From: Berberis thunbergii
Lineage: Eukaryota; Streptophyta; Magnoliopsida; Ranunculales; Berberidaceae
Length of the DNA stretch: 64,000 nt
Reading direction: 5' to 3'
NCBI GenBank assembly: GCA_003290165.1
Contig: QNQO01000817.1
Coordinates: 62,001-126,000, forward strand
In this document: in pieces, positions 1-12,400 of the stretch
How the letters are laid out: each line of letters starts with the position of its first letter
How positions within the stretch are numbered: the stretch's first letter is position 1
Program-made: the position numbers and the translations under genes
Notes under the pieces: generated by a model
What the model saw: only the letters and a program-made list of their open reading frames with translations
Databases searched by the model: none
Told to the model about the DNA's origin: nothing

Positions 1-325
1 TCACCATGCCCTGTTTCAGCCAACACCTATAGGAAAAACAGAGCACATCCTAAAATTGTTGAACTCTAAAATTATTGTTATTATCATACCTATAAACTTT
101 AAAATCAATTCAAGGGTTGTTCTTCTCCAACCAAATCGGTACAAAAGTTCTTCTTCTCTATCAAAATCAAAGCAACTACAATTAAAAGCACTAAATCCCT
201 CAAAGCACAAAACCCTAACAACATAAATTCCCTAACCCACTCATTGACTGAAAACGAGAGATTGATGGTGTAAAAATAAATGGAAAATCTAGAAAATAGG
301 AGGAGGATCAACTGAAATAGAGAGA
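1..325. other. Unassigned AT-rich flank
   Basis: No gene recognised. The short open frames lack recognisable motifs and the composition is AT-rich like the spacers elsewhere in the window. It ends at the target-site duplication AAAGA of the adjoining LTR element. Confidence 0.5.
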
Positions 326-330
326 AAAGA

Positions 331-632
331 TTATAAAGAATTGTATTGAAAATATTGTTCTTCCATTCATTGAAATAGAATACAAGCTTATATAGAGCTA
401 ATTTTGACATAACCTAATAGAAATAGAAAACCTAACAAACTTAGGAAACCAAAATACAATAGGAAATCTAACCAAACTTAGGAAACAAATCACTAGCCAT
501 CAGAAAGTTTCCTAACCCCATAAAACTTGCAACACAATATGCTAAAATATATTTCCTAACAATAGGATGTATTTCCTAATACTGAAAGATATTTTCCTAA
601 CAATAGGATGTATTGACTTCTATTCTCTAACA
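331..632 (-). repeat. 3' LTR of the small LTR element
   Basis: 302-bp copy of the repeat at 1301-1620. It lacks a 17-bp tandem duplication (a second copy of a TAACCCCATAAAACTTC-like segment) found in the right copy near 1485-1515. Its outermost base pair reads TT where the other copy has TG. Otherwise there are only a few differences. Confidence 0.85.
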
Positions 633-741
633 CCCCCGCAAGCTGGACATGTAGATGCAGACGAAATGTGCAGTTTGGAGGAAACTTTGAAGTCCTATTT
701 GGTGATGAAATCATTATCGTCGAGTTTGGACGAGTCCTGAT

Positions 742-1085
742 ATTGCTCAATTCGAGTGGTATTGCTCAAGCCGAGACAACACGGATTTTGGTATTGCTCA
801 ATTCGAGTGGTATTGCTCAAGTCGAGACAACATAGATTTTGGTATTGCTCAATTTGAGTGGTATTGCTCAATTCGAGACAACATAGAATTTGGTATTGCT
901 CAATTCGAGACAACACATATTTTGGTATTGCTCAATTCGAGTGGTATTGCTCAATTCGAGACAACATAGATTTTGGTATTGCTCAATTTGAGTGGTATAG
1001 CTCAATTCGAGACATAGATTTTAGTATTGCTCAATTTGAGTGGTATAGCTCAATTCGAGACAAGACATATTTTGGTATTGTTGGC
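742..1085. repeat. Minisatellite inside the small LTR element
   Basis: Alternating units built on GGTATTGCTCAATTCGAG, each followed by either a second short GGTATTGCTCAA unit or an ACAACATAGATTTT spacer. The compound period is about 55-60 bp with roughly six imperfect copies. It stays open in two frames (695-916 minus, 858-1148 plus) because of its repeat structure. There is no sign of protein-coding constraint. Confidence 0.8.
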
Positions 1086-1288
1086 CCTCCTTCCTTGATT
1101 GAATTGCAGGTTGGCGGCGTGTTGCTGATATGCATGAAGTTGTTGTAGAGTGCAATTTCCCTTCAATTTAGTTGAACTTTGTTGTCGAAGATGTTTCTCC
1201 TGTTGTCATCCCTCCCCCGCCTCTTGCATAGTCGTCAGAGGCGGGGAAGAGTTTGAATCTCCAGAGTCTTAGGTCACCAAAGAAAGTA

Positions 1289-1300
1289 GCTCTGATACCA
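1289..1300 (-). other. Primer-binding site (initiator-Met tRNA type)
   Basis: On the minus strand it reads TGGTATCAGAGC, directly abutting the inner end of the 5' LTR at 1301. This sets the element's orientation. Confidence 0.85.
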
Positions 1301-1620
1301 TGATAAAGAATTGTATTGAAAATATTGTTCTTCCATTCATTGAAATAGAATACAAGCTTATATAGAGCTAATTTTGACATAACCTAATAGAAATAGAAAA
1401 CCTAACAAACTTAGGAAACCAAAATACAATAGGAAATCTAACCAAACTTAGGAAACAAATTACTAGCCATCAGAAAGTTTCCTAACCCCATAAAACTTCT
1501 AACCCCATAAAACTTGCAACACAATATGCTAAAATATATTTTCCTAACAATAGGATGTATTTCCTAATACAGAAAGATATTTTCCTAACAATAGGATGTA
1601 TTGACTTCTATTCTCTAACA
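1301..1620 (-). repeat. 5' LTR of the small LTR element
   Basis: 320-bp repeat, TG...CA in minus orientation, bounded outside by the duplication AAAGA (1621-1625) and inside by the primer-binding site. Confidence 0.87.
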
Positions 1621-1625
1621 AAAGA

Positions 1626-1904
1626 TAGTGGGAGACTCACCGGTACAAAGAGGAGACGTGTTTGTAGAATAAGAGGAGGAGGATCGTGAACAAGAAGAGG
1701 ATCATGAAGAGAAGTGTTGCTGAGGAGACAGTGTTTGCAGTCGTGAACAAAGGAGGAGAACCGGCAGTCGTGAACAATTGAGGAGACGTGTTTGCAGTGG
1801 AGGAGAAGTGGCAGTCGTGAACAAGGAGGAGATCGACCGTCGTGATCATGGAGGATATCCACCTGTTGTTGTAGTCGTGAACAAGTAGGAAAAGTGGGAT
1901 CGAG
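1626..1904. other. Unassigned purine-rich segment
   Basis: Plus strand is rich in GAGGAGA and GTCGTGAACAA motifs, repeated irregularly. Open frames exist on the minus strand, but they read as low-complexity repeats with no family resemblance. Confidence 0.4.
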
Positions 1905-2107
1905 GGGGGCTCCTGCGCACAGTGGGTTAGATGGGCTCTACGCAGGTGTTTCAGCTATCATATCAGAGGAGAGATGTTTTGGGCGGGAAGTTTTTTTAAA
2001 ATTAAATCTGAATTTTAAATCCATATGATATGAGCCGTTGGATTCTGATCAAATGGTTGAAACACCTGCGCAGGAGCCCATCCAGCCCACTGTGCGCAGG
2101 AGCCCCC
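1905..2107. mobile_element. Foldback MITE, about 203 bp
   Basis: The left arm GGGGGCTCCTGCGCACAGTG and the right arm, which ends CACTGTGCGCAGGAGCCCCC, are inverted copies. The pairing extends about 50 bp inward to GCAGGTGTTTCA and its complement, with an AT-rich middle holding a GAGCCGTTGGAT motif. There is no coding potential. I could not find a convincing target-site duplication. A related foldback element lies at 45537-45731. Confidence 0.75.
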
Positions 2108-5065
2108 TTCAATCCGGAGAAGAGAGGATCGTAAAGAGAACCGGTGGGATTTAGGTTTTTTTGCATTTATTTGGTCACTTTTGGGTTTTTTATTTTCTCA
2201 TTCTTGGGCTGAGTTTTGATGAAATGTGACGATGTGTTAATTTTTCTCGCCAAAGATATTTCGTTTACGCGCCAATTTTCTCTCTCAAAGATGTGACGAA
2301 TTTGAAATGTTTATGTGAGGAATTGGAAACGAAATTTTCACCTGAACAAATAGGCGACAACTCGTCAAAATTCCTCACCTAAACAGGAAAACATTGACAA
2401 CTTTTGAAGCATTGCATGAAAGTTTGCCACCTAATGTCAGATTTCTGGTAGTATGATTGTTTTGTTGTTGAAGTAATTAAAAAAAATAAAAATTGAAACT
2501 CATGTAGGAATGTCTAATAGTTTGCACACTCAAGCCTATATGAAAAGTCGAAGTTTAATGAATCAAAACATCATATTCATACATTTTATTCCCAAGCAAT
2601 CTAATTGGCTTATGTTGATTGCAGTCGGTGTTTTACATAGTTATTCATGTATTGTTTAAATTAAAATTATGTAAAAGTAATTAATTATTATATTATCTTT
2701 AATTAATTATGACTCATTAATTCGCCCCCCTTAAATAAAAATCTTGGCTCCGTCACTGGTTGAGATTAGAAATGACAGGAAGTGAAGATACCATAGCATG
2801 ACATGAGGGTTTCATGTCATAATTATAGTTGCCAATGCACTTCACACTCAAATTATGATCTAACTAAATAAAACTATTAGCTAATATCTTGCTTGATATA
2901 TAATGCAATACAAAGTAACAACCTAATTATTGCTTAATTTGCTTAGATTATTGTTATCACTTGATTGATTGAGAATTCTTGAAATAAATTTTCGTTGTTC
3001 TTTTCTAATCAACACAAAATTAAATAAAATGACTTACAACTTTCTCCTTTAAACAATAGCTCAAAAAGTTTAGAATCAGTATCTCCATTTTTTTTTTTTG
3101 TCTCCTCTAAAAAGAGAAGAACGCCCTTATTTATAAGAAGAAAAACAAAATTACAAGACTTTCCTAAGAAAATAAGATTTTTGAAGTACAATTCTAGAAA
3201 GACTTGGCTTTATTTTGTGTTGCATAAGCATTGCGTGAGTCTCGAAAGTGGTTAAAACATATGAAATAGGTATGTTTAGTGTTTATCTTCAAATTGTTTC
3301 TTAATTTTATTTATTATTTATAACACATTTTATAAAATATGTAAAAATTTCGAAGATACATAAAATATATAATGTATTTTGAGGATATATGAAATATGTG
3401 AAAAAAAATGCAAGTAAATAAATTTATTAAACACATTAAATGAAGTTTAAATACCAAGAAATGAAACAAACATGAAATCAATATATAATTAGAAAATCAA
3501 AGGGATTGTTTCAACAATAAATAATTAAAAGAAATAATAAATAGAAAAAAAAAACTCAAAATTTATGAAATTTTTTTTTGAGAAAAAAAAGCCTTTGGAA
3601 AAATGAAAATTTGATCGCTGAGTTTTGTGTTTTTTTGTGAAAAACTAAGTTTTATGAATTAAAAAAAAACTTTAGAAAAAAACCTTGAAAAAATGTTAAT
3701 TTATATTTCGCCTTTTTTTATTTTAGTAATTAAAAAAAATGAAAAATTCGGTGAGATTTCGCAAAAACCCATTCCATGCAGATGGTAGGAGATATTAAAT
3801 ATATAATGAAATTTCTTTTATGCATCTGAAGGTTTTAAATGTATGGTGCTTTCAAATTTTTTGAGTTGTAATTTTTGTGAATTTGGTTGGTAACTTAAGT
3901 GAGTAGTAACTTTTGTATGACATGTCACTAAGTAAGTGAACGGTAATGTTGGTTACAAGACTCGCTATACGTGCGCGTATATTCAGTAATTTTTTATTCT
4001 ATTAAAAATTAAATAATAAGTAAAATTAAACTTTTAAGAGATTTGACTAAGATTTCGAAACAAACTATGGATAAATTGTTTATACTTTTAATTTAATTAT
4101 TTTCATTAAATAAAAAGATTAAAGAATATTATGTAGTAAGAATATTGTATGCAAAGATTAAATTATGTTACAGGTTTAGTTATAATTAATCACTATTTAA
4201 GAGAAACTGGTTTTTATTGCAAAAAACAATAAATGAAAAATATGAAAGTTAGAGTTGAAGACAATCACTATTTATTCCACAGGGCGTTGCTACATATACT
4301 TGATTGTTCTCGTTGCCCCAACTTTATTTTTTAAATTTAGCTTTTAAAAGTTATTATATTTTTTTTAATGTATTCAACCATATTTTGGCAACCGTGACTA
4401 ATCTATTACTTGCAAAGATTGGTTAGAGACTTTGTATGTAAAAGTTGTAAATTTTTGGATGCAAGATTTTTTTATCTTGTTTAGGTACAATTTTTTGAAT
4501 ATGAAATATTAGTTTTTCTGTCTTTTCTATGGTTGGTGAACATTGTATTCATGTGAGCATATATGACAAACAAATAATATTTTGGCGTATACTTGTTTAC
4601 ACAACCTACCATAATGTAAAGGTTTAAGAACCATTTAAAATATTGTTTGCTTTTAAAAAAAAACATATCATAGTGTTTACTATTTATTATATAACTTGTG
4701 ACGAATGTTAGTGTGTTTTTTTTATGTTTGGAAGAAGATTTGAAAATTTTAACGAATGCGTAATTAAATATTATTTTATAGATAATAATTACAATAATTC
4801 TTTCTTTCGAGAGTCAATTAACGGTGCTAATAAAAAAATTTCATCGTCAAATAATTTCTATTAATAAAAAATAGTAATTAATGCAACAAAAAATTTATGC
4901 TATCAAACTAAATAGTCGACTACACGTAACAACTCCCTTATTCCACATTTCTGTGACGGTTTAGATGGAAAAGTTTTGACATACATTGATTCCACTTTTC
5001 TGTCATGGTTTAGATGTAATTTGACATACATTGAGTGATAAGTTTTTGTCGATGTATTTAAGCAT
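2108..5065. other. AT-rich intergenic region
   Basis: About 3 kb with no supported gene. It contains long A/T runs (3050-3700) and degenerate sequence. At 2438-2453 the plus strand reads CAGATTTCTGGTAGTA, which resembles the outward end of a CACTA transposon (reverse complement TACTACCAGAAATCTG), but no partner end was found. Open frames here are short and have no recognisable domain. Confidence 0.45.
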
Positions 5066-5392
5066 TGCTCATAAAATATACACCCCCCTAGTTCTAGTGC
5101 GGCACAAGAAGCAAATAACAAAGGGACACAAATCAACATCTACCACATAACATAACCTCCAGGTGTGTTATTCCATCAACCTTCAAATATCTTCTGACAA
5201 GTTGCAACATTATCACTTTGCTGTGGTGTCAGCTCATTGGCTTCAAAGAACCTATGCTTTCCACCGCTCACACCGGTCTAACTCAATCAGTCGGTTCTCT
5301 ATCTCTTCTCTATACTTTTGCTTTACTTCACTCTTCTTTCTTTTGCTTTCGATCAGTGTTTGTGTTTGCTGAGAGTTTCTTCTTTTCCAAAG
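5066..5392 (+). promoter_or_regulatory. Likely promoter and 5' leader of the HMGB gene
   Basis: A TATA-like ATAAAATATACA lies near 5068-5080. It is followed by a pyrimidine-rich leader that ends TTCCAAAG before GTATTCAC, a good splice donor at 5393. A matching acceptor, CCAAATCAG, ends at 6462, 17 bases before the coding ATG. I infer a 5'-UTR intron of about 1.07 kb (5393-6462). No transcript evidence is available, so leader and TATA assignments are tentative. Confidence 0.4.
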
Positions 5393-6479
5393 GTATTCAC
5401 TTCACCGCTTGTAATATTATCTTCTTCTTCATAGTTAAGATCAACTTGGTGTTCTTGATCACAGTAATTCTTATTATTTGTTCAATTTTTTTTTGATGTT
5501 CTTCATTGGGTTATGAAAAAAGATTCTTGTATATTTCTATTTTTTGTAGTTTAATTTCTTGTGCAATAACATCTCTTTTAAAAATTTTAACACTATGAAA
5601 TCGTTCTACAAATCAGTGTTTTAGTTGAAATTAATTTTCTATTATTGTGCTGGTAGTATTAATAATAGTTAGAATCATTAACATAGTGTTATTGATTACT
5701 GCAAATTAAAGGTATCAAACATGGATGTAGTTTCAGAGGTTGCAGTGAGCTGTTTTATGACTTGTAAATTGAAATTTGCAAAGTTTCACAAAAGACTAAT
5801 ACCCTCATTTGTTACATTAGCAAGTGGGAAATGGTGGTGTTGGGTAAAGAGGTTGGTTTAGGATATGGTACCAGCTTTCGAATTTGTCATTTGGTTCTTC
5901 AAAAGTTAAATACTTTTTTCAGATTATAGGATATCCTAAGATATTATATTTTTAGCTTCATCTCAGTTTCTCTTGTGTAAATTAAGACGATTAGAAAAAT
6001 GGCATTTCTAGAAGAAATTCTGAGTGACTCTGCCAGACCATTTCTGATTATATTAGTACTTAGTAGTAGTTGTTATGGTTGATAATGATTATGATTTTAA
6101 TAATGTTATTATGACTGTAATCTTGTCTTGTTATCGTTAACTACTATCATTATTTAAGGTTTATTGTCAGATCATCTTTTAGTTAATTCTTTGATCTTCT
6201 CTTATACACTAGGCTGGTTTGGGTGAACTCCAGTATAGAACATAGAGCTTATGTTTTGTTTGTTTTTCCTTCGTTTAGTTTTCTTTGATTGGTATGCGGT
6301 TTTCATAATTCTATTCCTTTTTTCCGTTCTTTTTTTGTGTTATCAGTTACCGATACTTTTGATGAAACTTCGTGAAAATATTGAAACCCTTGTTATGTCT
6401 ACTAGAACTAATATGTATTCGCAGATGTCTACTGATATATTTTGATTATTATACCAAATCAGAGAATTCTCTTGTAACA

Positions 6480-9400
6480 ATGAAGCCTGCCAAGGGAAAG
6501 GGAGCAACAAGGAAGAATACAAAGGAAGCATTGAAGCCTGTTGAGGACAAGTTAGAATCCCTTTTATTTGTTGGTTGCAATATCTTGATTATCAAGTTAG
6601 AGTATATCTATGTTAAATGGCACTTGTGTTAAAAGAGTTGGTTTCGCTTCTTGTTTCTCAGAAAGGTTGGGAAGCGAAAGGCTCCTCCTAGTAAAGTAGA
6701 TAGGAGCAGCAAGAGACCGACAAAGAAAGAAAAAGCAGCCAAGAAGGATCCTAATCAACCCAAGAGGCCTCCTACTGCCTTTTTTGTTTTCCTGTAAGCA
6801 TCTCTCATCTCTCAATCGTTTATCCAATTTTGTTTGTTCCATAGATGTGTAATTTCTTGAGCACAGCTACAACTTTGTTGAATACATGGGCTAATCTCTT
6901 CCATTTAACTTGCACAGTGAGGAATTCAGAAAAACCTTTAAACAAGAACACCCTAATGTGAAGGCCGTTTCAGCTGTAAGAAGCGTCGTCATTTTTTGAA
7001 GGCCAAGTTGTGATTTAAGTTCGTTGTTTTGCGAAGTCAATGATTAATTTGTTTACTTGGTATTGTGCCTAAAGGTTGGCAAGGCTGGAGGAGAGAAGTG
7101 GAAATCCATGTCGAGTGCTGTAAGTATCATATATTTATTGAGTTCAACAGTTTATATGTTGAATGTGTTAATTCATAGAAGAAACTCAAAGAATTGATTA
7201 GGTGATTTAGAAGTGCAATGATATTCTTAATTGTAAGGTTTGAAAAAAAAAACATTTTTCGATTTGTTACTTGATCCTATCTTAAGCTCCATATAAAATA
7301 ATATCAGTCGATTGTCTGTTAACTTTGGTACAGGCACTTTGGTAAACGTGGTATATTTTCATTCGTAGCTGCATTGTTGATGTGCAAAGGCTTAAACTGA
7401 CTCTGTGGAATATTGATAAACATAAACAAACATAAATCTCAGGCAACATAATAGGTTGATAGTATTAGCGATAAGTTAGCTGCAATCCTGTAACTACTCT
7501 TATCTTGACCAAATTTGCTGCGTACTTCGTAGTTTCTTTTAATTATTCAAACTTTGTTAAATACATCTCCTTATTTTCAGGAGATATAGCATAGATATAG
7601 GATACTCACGGTTGATACAAGGTGTATAAATTTCAATCTCGTAGTGAATATAAGACTACATCATCTACAACACAAACTCTGGTCATTGTTATGGTATCAG
7701 AGCATAAATAAACTCATACGAGTATTTCATGTTTTTTACTACTCTGCTCATCTCCTATTGCTCCATCACTTGACAATGCCTACAAATCCTCAACCATCTC
7801 TAGTTACCACTCCTGATGCCACAACCATTCCCACCAATAACCCATCCCAATTAATCCAGTTCAACCCAGCTTCTCAACTCCCAATCAAACTCCTTGCCAG
7901 CCACAATTTACCAACGTGAAAAGCACAATTTGCCATGTTAATGCATGGTCACGGCTTGTATGGTCATCTAGATGGCACAAATCCAGCTCCATCTCTCACA
8001 ATAACACAAAACAACACAAAAATTGACAACCAAGACTACAAACTCTGGTTCTGCCAAGATCAACTAATCCAAAATGCCATCATGGCACTTGTCGACCCAA
8101 CCATAACACCTACAGTAGCTTCAACTTCTAACTCCAAAAAGGCCTGAGATCTGTTGCTTACTTCTTTTACCAACAAAAGTCAAACACGCATCTTTAGTCT
8201 ACGAGATCAACTAAACAAGGTCTCCAAAATGCAAAATATATTGCTGATTATCTTCGTGGGATACGGTTCTTGCTGATGAATTCACAACAGCCGGTTCACC
8301 AATCTCCAACGAAGAATTGATCATCAAAATCTTAAGTGGCCTAGGACCTGGATTTCAAGAAATATCGGCAGCCATTCGTGCACAAGAATCTCCCATCTCG
8401 TACGAAGAGTTGTTTGATAAGTTTCTCGATCATGAACTCTTTCTCAAACACGAAGAAAAAAAAATATCATCACCAATTACTGAAGCCGTAGCCCAAAAGA
8501 CCAACTCGTCCAACAACACAAACCGCAACCTCAATGGCGCTCACCCGTCCATGCCAACCAAGCACCACGTGTCCAATGCCAACTCTGTGACAAGTTTGAT
8601 CATCTTGCTAGTGTCTGTAGATCCCGATCACATAATCACCTTGAAGCAAAAGCAGAATTTGCATCTAGATCCAACAATGCAGCTTCTCCATGGATCTTAG
8701 ACTCGGGAGCTTCACACCACGTGACAACAGACTCTCAAGGTCTTCACCATCCTCAAGATTATCAAGGACCATAAGAGATCTCCATGGGTGATGGTAATAA
8801 ACTGCCCATTACTCATACTGGTACTATTCAATTAAGTGCATCACATCATAACTTTTAGCTTTCTAATACCTTGTGCACCTGATATTAAAAGAAAACTTAT
8901 CTCTGTCTCTAAATTTTGCCATGAAAATCTAACCTCAATTGAATTTTTTCCATATGAATTTTTTGTTGAGGATTTGAGTATGGGGGCGTTGCTGGTATGC
9001 GGCCAGAATAGGAACGGACTTTACGAATGGCCTTGTGAAAGTCTCACACAATCTTCATGCCAATCATATTGTGACTAAAAATCCTCCCAAATCCCTATGG
9101 CACCAGAGATTGGGTCACCCCAATCACCGAGTTCTTCAAACTATATTAAATACATTTTCTTTACCATTTTCAGATTCTGAACACTTTGATTTTTGTAATT
9201 CATGTTCCTGCAATAAGAGCCACAGGCTGCCCTTTTCTAAAAGTTCTGTCTTGAGCACCAAACCATTTCAAGTCATTTTCAGTGACCTATAGGACCATCT
9301 CCCATTTTGTCTATTGATAAAAAATTATATTACGTAATTTTTGTTGATCAATATACAAAATACATTTGTACGCTAAAAAATAAAAATGAGGTCCACAACA

Positions 9401-12400
9401 TTTTTCCAATCCATTAGTTGAAAATTATTTCAATACAAAAAGCATCTCTTTATACATTGATGGTGGTGGTGAGTTTGCAGGCTTAAAACCTTATCTCCAT
9501 AAACATGGGATTGAACACCTTATCTCATCCCCATACACACCTCAAAGAGTTGCCATGGTTGAACGACACAGACAAATTATAGAAACAGCAAAAACTCTTT
9601 TGCATCAAACCTATCTCCCACCCACCTTTTGGTCCTATGCCTGTCAACATGCCACATATCTCATTAATCGACTTCCAACTCCACACTTGCAAAACAAGTC
9701 TCCCTACCAACTACTATTTAGAGAAACCCCTAACTACACTTCCATTCAAACCTTTGGTTGCCTATGTTATCCGTGGCTCAAGCCATATACAACAAATAAA
9801 TTAGACCCAAAGTCAAAACCATGTGACTACGTTGGTTTCTCTCCAACATACCACAGCCATCAATGTTTTGACCCTCTTTCCTCAAAAAAATTTCTCTCAC
9901 GAGATGTGTTATTCTTTGAAAATCGATTCCCATTTGGAAATGTTTTCTCTCATCTAAAAAATAAAAATTATTCAACCATTCAATGGGATGACATCCCCAT
10001 TCCAAAATCCACTTCCTTAGGCACACACTCTGATCCCTCTATCTCACTTGAAATACCTCAACCAATTTCTATAGACAATTCGGGGACTACTCACTCCACA
10101 AGGCACACTCGGAACCTCCAATCCACTTCTGTCAGGTCAGCAAACCCTGTGCAAGGTACTTCATCTCCACTGTCTCACGTACCTCATATTACTCAACTAC
10201 CCTCAAACCCACCTCATCCGCCCTTCCTGCAATATCAACGAAGACAGAGATCATACACGCTTATCCACTCCCACTCTTCCACCACCCCCGAACCTCAACA
10301 TCAATCCCAAACATCAAACCTACCACTATCACCTCTCTCACCAACCCAACCCCAATCAAATCACCCAACTGCTTCACTTTCACCGCCTCAACCAGACTCG
10401 AGCCATCACAAAACACTCACCCAAATCCCATCTTCACCACAACCTCCACCTCCTCCACACCGAATTACCACCCGTTCTCAACTTAATATTTACAAACCAA
10501 AGAAAATCTTTGATTACATGGCTACCATCTCTAGTCCTTTTACCCCCTCCACCTACAAACAAGCCCAAACAGATGAGAATTGGAGAGCTGCATTGCAATC
10601 CGAATTCGATGCACTTATGAAGAATAAGAAATGGCACCTGGTACCATGGCGCAATCTCAAAATGTCATTGATTGTAGATGGTTATTCTGTATAAAGCGGA
10701 AACCTGATGGCTCGATCGATAGGTACAAGGCACGTTTAATTGCCAAAGGGTTTACTTAGAGGCCTGGTATTGACTTTCACTCCACTTTCAGTCCAGTCAT
10801 TAAACCTACTATTGTCAGACTTGTTCTATCATTGGCTGTTCAACACAATTGGGTCATGCACCAACTAGATGTCAATAATGCATTTCTTCAAGGGCACTTA
10901 GAAGAAGTCTTTATGAGGCAACCTCCTGGCTTTGAGCATCCTGAACTGCCCAATCATGTATGTCGTTTACAGAAAGCAATATATGGGCTCAAGCAAGCAC
11001 CTCGTGCTTGGTACAATGAACTCAAGCAGTTTCTACTTTCACTCGGCTTTCACAAATCTCTGTCTGATACATCATTATTCATTCTTCACACGCTAGATCT
11101 TTTTTACATCCTAGTTTATGTGGATGATATAATAGTGACTGGAAACAACAAAAACCTCGTACACCAAGTTCTTCAGAAGCTATCAAGGATCTTGGTTGCC
11201 TTACGTATTTTTTGGGTGTTGAAGTCTTACGTCAAGTAAATGGCCTTATTCTCTCACAAACAAAATATATCTAAGACATCTTGCAAGAGTGCAATATGCA
11301 TGAAAACAAAGGTGTTATGACCCCCATGAGTTCCAGTATGCCACTCCACCTAAATGATGGATCATTGCCCACAGATGCCACTAAATACCGTCGTGTTATT
11401 GGCAAACTTCAATACTGATCCTTCACAAGACCTGACATTAGTTTTGCAGTCAATAAGTTGTCTCAATTTATGCACGCTCCAACAATCTTACATTGGCAAG
11501 CCGTAAAAAGACTATTGCGCTACTTGAAGCAAACGGTGCACTTTGGCCTTCACATTACAAGAAACACGTCCAATGCCCGTCATATGTACTTCGATGCTAA
11601 CTGGGCTGGGGATTTACATGATAGAACTTCTACATCTGGACATATCCTATTTCTTGGAAGCAATCCTATAAGTTAGTCCTCCAAAAAGCAACGAACTGTT
11701 GCTAGATCATCTACCGAAGCTGAATACAGGGCCGTTGCAAGTGCTCTAGTTGTGACAAATTGGGTACTGAATTTAATGCGTGAGCTTCATGTACCTATCC
11801 TCACCACTCCAATCATTTACTGTGATACTGTTGGCGCCACTTATGTCACAATCCAGTCTTTCACAGTAAAATGAAGCATATTGCTGTAGACTTTCATTTT
11901 GTTCAAGACCAGGTACATAATAACCAAGTCAATGTCAAGCATGTTCATTCAGCGGATCAGATTGCTGACACTCTGACCAAACCTCTTCCCAAGTCAGCAC
12001 TCCAGAATATTTTAACCAAGTTAGGAGTTGTGGACACATCCTCCAACTTGCCGAGGCGTATTAGTGATAAGTCAGTTGCAATCCCGTAACTACTCTTATC
12101 TTGACCAAGTCTGCTGCCTACTTTGTAGCTTCTTTTAATTATTCAAACTTTGTTAAATAGATAGATCTCCTTATTTTCAGGAGATATAGGATACTCACTA
12201 TTGATACAAGGTGTATAAATTTCAATCCCTTAGTGAATACAAGACAGCATCATCTACAACACAAAGTCTGTTCATTGTTAGATAGCTTACAAAATTAATG
12301 ACTTAATCAGATGTTCTCATTTTAATTTATTGCAATGGTTATGTACAAGCTTTGTTTCTTCTGCATCCAAGGTTTGTTGTTAAGTGCAAATGTGATTATT

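Larger units (their letters stand above)
331..1620 (-). mobile_element. Non-autonomous small LTR retrotransposon (TRIM-like), 1.29 kb
   Basis: Two direct repeats (331-632 and 1301-1620) flank a 668-bp interior. On the minus strand the right repeat is the 5' LTR: it begins TGTTAG, ends TTTATCA, and is followed at once by TGGTATCAGAGC, a primer-binding site matching initiator-Met tRNA. The left repeat is the 3' LTR, and just upstream of it on the minus strand lies a GCGGGGG polypurine tract. A 5-bp duplication AAAGA sits at 326-330 and 1621-1625, so both ends are defined. No gag, protease, RT or integrase is present, so movement would need proteins from another element. Size and layout fit TRIM/SMART-type elements, although LTRs near 300 bp are long for that class. 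Confidence 0.88.
7463..12280 (+). mobile_element. Ty1-copia retrotransposon inside HMGB intron 4 (complete ends, decayed)
   Basis: Near-identical LTRs at 7463-7691 and 12059-12280 are flanked by a 5-bp duplication GATAG (7458-7462 and 12281-12285). The initiator-Met primer-binding site TGGTATCAGAGC (7692-7703) follows the 5' LTR directly. The interior holds gag, protease, integrase, RT and RNase H in copia order. Many stops and frameshifts make it inactive. Both LTRs begin TATTAG and end TTGTTA, so the termini are TA...TA rather than TG...CA. The [15 protein letters not shown] protease motif resembles the Ale/Retrofit lineage, but that assignment is tentative. Orientation is the same as the host gene. 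Confidence 0.93.

Noticed and set aside
695..1148. Open frames on both strands over the repeat array
   Set aside because: They exist because the repeat unit lacks stops; the encoded peptide is a monotonous repeat and the frame is not conserved between units.
331..1620. Hammerhead ribozyme (retrozyme) in the small LTR element
   Set aside because: A CTGATGG stretch occurs in the LTR but the required paired helices and GAAA segment are not in place.
2438..2453. CACTA terminus CAGATTTCTGGTAGTA
   Set aside because: Suggestive, but no partner inverted repeat or target duplication was found nearby.
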